Assembly (NCBI GenBank): GCA_949298665.1 | Contig: CASFXO010000417.1 | Span: forward strand, 1 to 8,352 | Origin: an uncultured Lentisphaeria bacterium | GTDB taxonomy: Bacteria; Verrucomicrobiota; Lentisphaeria; Victivallales; Victivallaceae | DNA: 8,352 nucleotides | Reading direction: 5' to 3' | Shown: positions 5,424-8,352 of the stretch, piece after piece | Numbering within the stretch: the first letter of the stretch is position 1 | Layout of the letters: the number at the start of each line of letters is the position of its first letter | Made by a program: the position numbers and the translations under genes | Notes under the pieces: generated by a model | Told to the model about the DNA's origin: nothing | What the model saw: only the letters and a program-made list of their open reading frames with translations | The model's database searches: none

Positions 5424-7286
5424 TCATTCCCCGGGAACCCGGATCAGCGCATTGCTGCCGGAATTTTCGACCGGCATCAGCTGCAGTTTGCCGGCACGCA
5501 ACAGTTCCAGCAGCAGCCGGGCCAGATCGGCATTCATCTGGTCGTAAGCCGTCAGATGATCGGGATTGCGCAGCGAACCGCCAATGAAAATCCAGTCGAT
5601 CCCGCGCCGTCTCAATTCCCGCAAAACCTCATCCGCCGTCCGCGGCAGCGGCCAGAAGATCCATTCCTGAAATCCCGGCGTCCCGTTGAACGCCCGACAG
5701 GGGAAATAGAGCGACCTGCGTTCGAACAGCAGCAACGCCCGGTCCTCCGGCCGCGCCTGCCGGGACAACGCCTCCAGCGCCACAAAAAATTCTCCGTCCC
5801 GCGCCCCCTGCCGCAGCAGCCGGACCGGTTCACTCCGTCCCTCCGGCAGCATTTTCCAGCAGTAGTAAAAATGTTTCAAAGCCGGCAGCTCACCCCGGAG
5901 ACTGACCAGTGCCGCCACCGCCAGCACCGCCGCCGCCAGTCGCCGCCACCGACAACGCCACCACCGCAGCGAGGCCGCCCCCAGACACAGCAAAACCGCG
6001 TAGGCCGGCAGCAGGAAGCGCGTCTGCTGCGCCGAACACCCCCAGAATAAATACAAAAGCAGCACGATTCCTCCGTAAAGCACTTCCGGGCATCTCATCC
6101 GTCCTTCCCGGACCGCCATCCAGATTCCGACCAGGCCGATCGGCACCAGCAGTGCGAACGGCCATCCCATGACGATCCCGTCGTAAATCCGACTGTCGAA
6201 CGCCGCCCAGAACCAGCTCAGCAGAAGGCCGCTGATGCCGCCGATTCCGTAATAATAACTCCCCATCAAATAATGGAACCGCTCCACCGCCGCCGCGCCG
6301 GAACCGCCCCACCAGCCGGAACCGAAGGGATAAACCGGATTCCCCGTCCCCAGCCATACCCGCCCATAAAACGGCAATGCCGTCAGCAGCGCTGCCCCTC
6401 CCAGCCACAGCAGATTCTTCAAAAAGCGCTTCCGTTCCCACGGAAACGTCGCCAGCAGGATCGCCACGGCGGCGCCCGCCGCGGGCAGTTTCATGGCCGC
6501 CGCTCCACCGGCCAGCACGCCGCCCAGCACCAATCGTCCCCGCCCCGCGTCGAGAAAACGGCGCAGCCGCAGCGCCGCCAGTACGTTCAGCACAATGAAT
6601 GGTTCCACATACACTTCCCGGCACATGGCTCCCACCACCGGAGAAAACGCAAAAATCAGCACCAGCAGCAGGGCCATTGGACGGGAAAGATACCGCCGCA
6701 TTTCCTGATACAACGCCAGGTCGATGATCAGATAACTCCAGAGAATCAGGCCCCGGGCCGCGCCCAGCCCCCCCAGCGCCACGGTCCACAGCAATACGAA
6801 CTGCGGCAACGCCGGGTAGGCGGAATAGGGATTGTCCAGCTGCACCGCCGCCGTCCCCTCCGTCAGCCAGCGCATCGGCAGCGCCAGCTGATACGTCTGT
6901 TCATCCCAGGCGTAGGGCGGGATCAACGCGGACCCCAGCATGAATACGCCGCCGGCCACCACCAGCATACCGGCCGGGCGGTTCCGTCGCCACCAGCGTC
7001 CGATGCCACCGTTCCACAGGCGCGTTCCCCCGTACCCCGCGGCCGCCAGCACCGGCGCCCACAGCCACCAGCGCCCCTGCGGCAGTACCGCCGCGGCGCC
7101 GATCAGCGCCGCAAGCGCCAGAAGATTGACGCCCAGCACCAGTTCCACCAGAAACCCGTGCCCGCGCCGGAACTCCAGTCGACGGCAAAGCCCGGCTCCG
7201 ACGCCGTATGCCGCCAGCAGAAACAGCGGCGGCGTCAGCACATTCAGCCACAGCGGCCCCATCCAGGTGCCGATCAAAGCATTCAT
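5424..7286 (-). CDS. polytopic GT-C-type glycosyltransferase (ArnT/PMT-like)
   Basis: Seen: 620 aa from the ATG at 7284-7286. About eleven hydrophobic segments fill residues 10 to about 470 and a soluble C-terminal domain of about 150 aa follows. The first large loop has PYAWDEQTYQLALPMRWL with D128-E129 and Y132, then NPYSAYPALPQF; acidic pairs in this loop are the metal or donor-binding and catalytic signature of GT-C enzymes using polyprenyl-phosphate sugars. The C-terminal domain contains GIDWIFIGGSLRN, a beta-strand/loop pattern often seen at the end of these proteins. Known: such enzymes transfer a sugar from a lipid carrier on the outer face of the inner membrane to lipid A, glycans or proteins. 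The acceptor here is unknown. Start choice: GGAGG (complement of 7294-7298) is 7 bases upstream, and the ATG overlaps the stop of the upstream ligase-like gene as ATGA, indicating translational coupling. A longer frame from 7337 would lie inside that gene. Confidence 0.85.
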   Translation of the reverse strand: MNALIGTWMGPLWLNVLTPPLFLLAAYGVGAGLCRRLEFRRGHGFLVELVLGVNLLALAALIGAAAVLPQGRWWLWAPVLAAAGYGGTRLWNGGIGRWWRRNRPAGMLVVAGGVFMLGSALIPPYAWDEQTYQLALPMRWLTEGTAAVQLDNPYSAYPALPQFVLLWTVALGGLGAARGLILWSYLIIDLALYQEMRRYLSRPMALLLVLIFAFSPVVGAMCREVYVEPFIVLNVLAALRLRRFLDAGRGRLVLGGVLAGGAAAMKLPAAGAAVAILLATFPWERKRFLKNLLWLGGAALLTALPFYGRVWLGTGNPVYPFGSGWWGGSGAAAVERFHYLMGSYYYGIGGISGLLLSWFWAAFDSRIYDGIVMGWPFALLVPIGLVGIWMAVREGRMRCPEVLYGGIVLLLYLFWGCSAQQTRFLLPAYAVLLCLGAASLRWWRCRWRRLAAAVLAVAALVSLRGELPALKHFYYCWKMLPEGRSEPVRLLRQGARDGEFFVALEALSRQARPEDRALLLFERRSLYFPCRAFNGTPGFQEWIFWPLPRTADEVLRELRRRGIDWIFIGGSLRNPDHLTAYDQMNADLARLLLELLRAGKLQLMPVENSGSNALIRVPGE

Positions 7287-8352
7287 TGGCCACCCTCCAG
7301 AATTTCCCCGGGAATGCGATGAACATTGACATCCCACTCCGGATGGCGGCGCAGCTGCGGCAGAAACGACAACGGCAGTTCTTTCCGACGCATAAGTTCA
7401 TCCCGGCGCATTCGCAATTCCTCCGCCTCTTCGCGGCGGCCCAGCGCCTCCAGCACCTGCCGCCATTGATCGAGATTGACCGCGCCCCACGGATAATTCC
7501 GTTGTTCCATCTCGAAAAACGGCAACGCTTCCTCCAGTTTTCCCTGCACCGCCAGCGCCCGGGCGCGCAATCCGTGGCAATGCAGATAATTCCCTGCCGC
7601 CGTTTCCAGCTGCAACCGGTCCAGAAACCGCAACGCCTCTCCGGGATTTTTGCGATCGAACAACGCTTCGGCGGCGCCCGCGTACAGATTGCGCGCATCC
7701 GGTTTCCATTTCCGGGCGGCGGCCCAGGACGCGGCGGCAGCCTCCCGGTCTCCCCGTTCCCCCGCCGACAGCGCGGCCCGCGCATACCAGCCGCTCCCGA
7801 CCGAGCGCACCAGAAACACCAGTAGAAAAACCGCCAGCACCCCCTGAACCGCACGCAGGGGCCAGTACACCGTACTCTCCTGCTTTTCCTGTGTTTCTTC
7901 TTCCCGCACCGTACCGCGACATGAAACCGGTCCGGAGGCATACCCCCAGAATACCCCGACGCAAATCCAGAAAAACGTGTCCAGCGGCCATTGGTTCAGC
8001 AGCACATCGAATTGCCCGTGCAGTCCGGCAAGCGTAAAAAGAAACAGCAGAGCGCCGATTCGGCCGGGTTCCGTCCTTTTGACGGGCGACCGGCGCACCT
8101 TGAGCAGCGCACTCCCCGCCGCCAGCAGCACCGCGGCCCACCACAACACCCCCGGCAACCCGAATTCCGCTCCCAGGCGCAGGATTTCGTTATGCGGATG
8201 CGGATTGAACTCGGTGGCAAACATACTCTGATGGTAGGAGTCCGGCAGAAACGGCCGAATCTCTCCGGAAAAGCGTCCCGGCCCCACCCCGAGCAACGGG
8301 TGCGCCGCCGTCAATGCCACTGCTCCTTCGGCCAGACCGTGCCGGATCCCGT
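7283..8352 (-). CDS. O-antigen ligase/polymerase-like membrane protein with TPR-like tail, C-terminal part
   Basis: Seen: 355 codons open from the right edge to the TGA at 7283-7285. The GTG at 8318-8320 is only an internal codon, since the frame continues upstream as GIRHGLAEGA to base 8352. About 20 residues from the edge comes HPLLGVGPGRF, then FNPHPHNEILRLGAEFGLPG; this pair of motifs, with the His/Asn/Glu of PHNEIL, marks the large periplasmic loop of the Wzy_C superfamily. Three or so hydrophobic segments follow: the GVLWWAAVLLAAGSALL stretch, the ALLFLFTLAGLHG to WICVGVFWGY stretch, and GVLAVFLLVFLV. The last 170 residues are soluble and helical, with TPR-like patterns (GERGDREAAAASWAAARKWKP, then GKLEEALPFFEMEQ). 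Known: this superfamily includes O-antigen ligases, O-antigen polymerases and protein O-oligosaccharyltransferases, which sequence alone separates poorly. Translationally coupled to the downstream glycosyltransferase. The N-terminal membrane half lies outside the window. Confidence 0.85.
   Translation of the reverse strand, partial: GIRHGLAEGAVALTAAHPLLGVGPGRFSGEIRPFLPDSYHQSMFATEFNPHPHNEILRLGAEFGLPGVLWWAAVLLAAGSALLKVRRSPVKRTEPGRIGALLFLFTLAGLHGQFDVLLNQWPLDTFFWICVGVFWGYASGPVSCRGTVREEETQEKQESTVYWPLRAVQGVLAVFLLVFLVRSVGSGWYARAALSAGERGDREAAAASWAAARKWKPDARNLYAGAAEALFDRKNPGEALRFLDRLQLETAAGNYLHCHGLRARALAVQGKLEEALPFFEMEQRNYPWGAVNLDQWRQVLEALGRREEAEELRMRRDELMRRKELPLSFLPQLRRHPEWDVNVHRIPGEILEGGQ

Noticed and set aside
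6273..7322. 349-codon plus-strand frame opposite the glycosyltransferase
   Set aside because: Product is low-complexity Gln/Arg/Pro/His-rich, matching the antisense of a hydrophobic GC-rich membrane protein gene.
7287..7337. 17-residue N-terminal extension of the glycosyltransferase
   Set aside because: It lies within the upstream ligase-like gene; the ATG at 7286 has GGAGG at 7-base spacing and the typical ATGA overlap.

Overview
The window looks like chromosomal DNA from a GC-rich bacterium of the PVC group, most likely Lentisphaerota (Victivallis-like). The main reason is a pseudopilin-like protein with an FTLIELLVVIAIIAILAS N-terminus, no glycine before the cleavage site, and a late H-X9-DG motif. 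That family is greatly expanded in Lentisphaerota and Planctomycetota. The taxonomic call is inference from family knowledge and was not checked by search.

Layout, left to right. (1) Minus strand, 1038 down to 1: a pseudopilin-like gene (277-1038), then after 31 bases the 5' end of an alkaline-phosphatase-family gene that runs off the left edge (start at 245). These two probably form an operon. (2) 1039-1530: a 492-base divergent intergenic region with a strongly AT-rich patch (about 1361-1505), a 27-base imperfect palindrome and candidate promoters for both directions. (3) Plus strand, 1531-2442: an AraC-family regulator with a cupin-like sensor domain, divergent from the pseudopilin operon and a natural candidate for its regulator. 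(4) Minus strand, 2475-5264: a large exported protein (929 aa) combining signal peptide, long charged helical region, helical/TPR-like middle and C-terminal ankyrin repeats. It has its own plausible promoter and converges on the AraC gene across a 32-base gap. (5) A 159-base gap (5265-5423) holding an intrinsic terminator for the upstream unit and the promoter of the ankyrin gene. (6) Minus strand, 7286-5424 and >8352-7283: a polytopic GT-C-type glycosyltransferase and, upstream and overlapping it by ATGA, the C-terminal part of an O-antigen-ligase/polymerase-like membrane protein with a TPR-like tail. These two are translationally coupled and probably belong to an envelope glycan or protein glycosylation locus continuing to the right.

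Three genes needed correction from the longest open frame. The phosphatase is a real gene cut by the left edge. The ankyrin protein most likely starts at 5264, not 5333. The glycosyltransferase starts at 7286, not 7337. The ligase reading frame is open to the right edge, so its true start lies outside the window. No tRNA, rRNA, CRISPR array, insertion sequence or phage gene was seen. I found no clearly new system. The items most worth a second look are the exported coiled-coil/TPR/ankyrin protein and the AraC-controlled pseudopilin-phosphatase arrangement.
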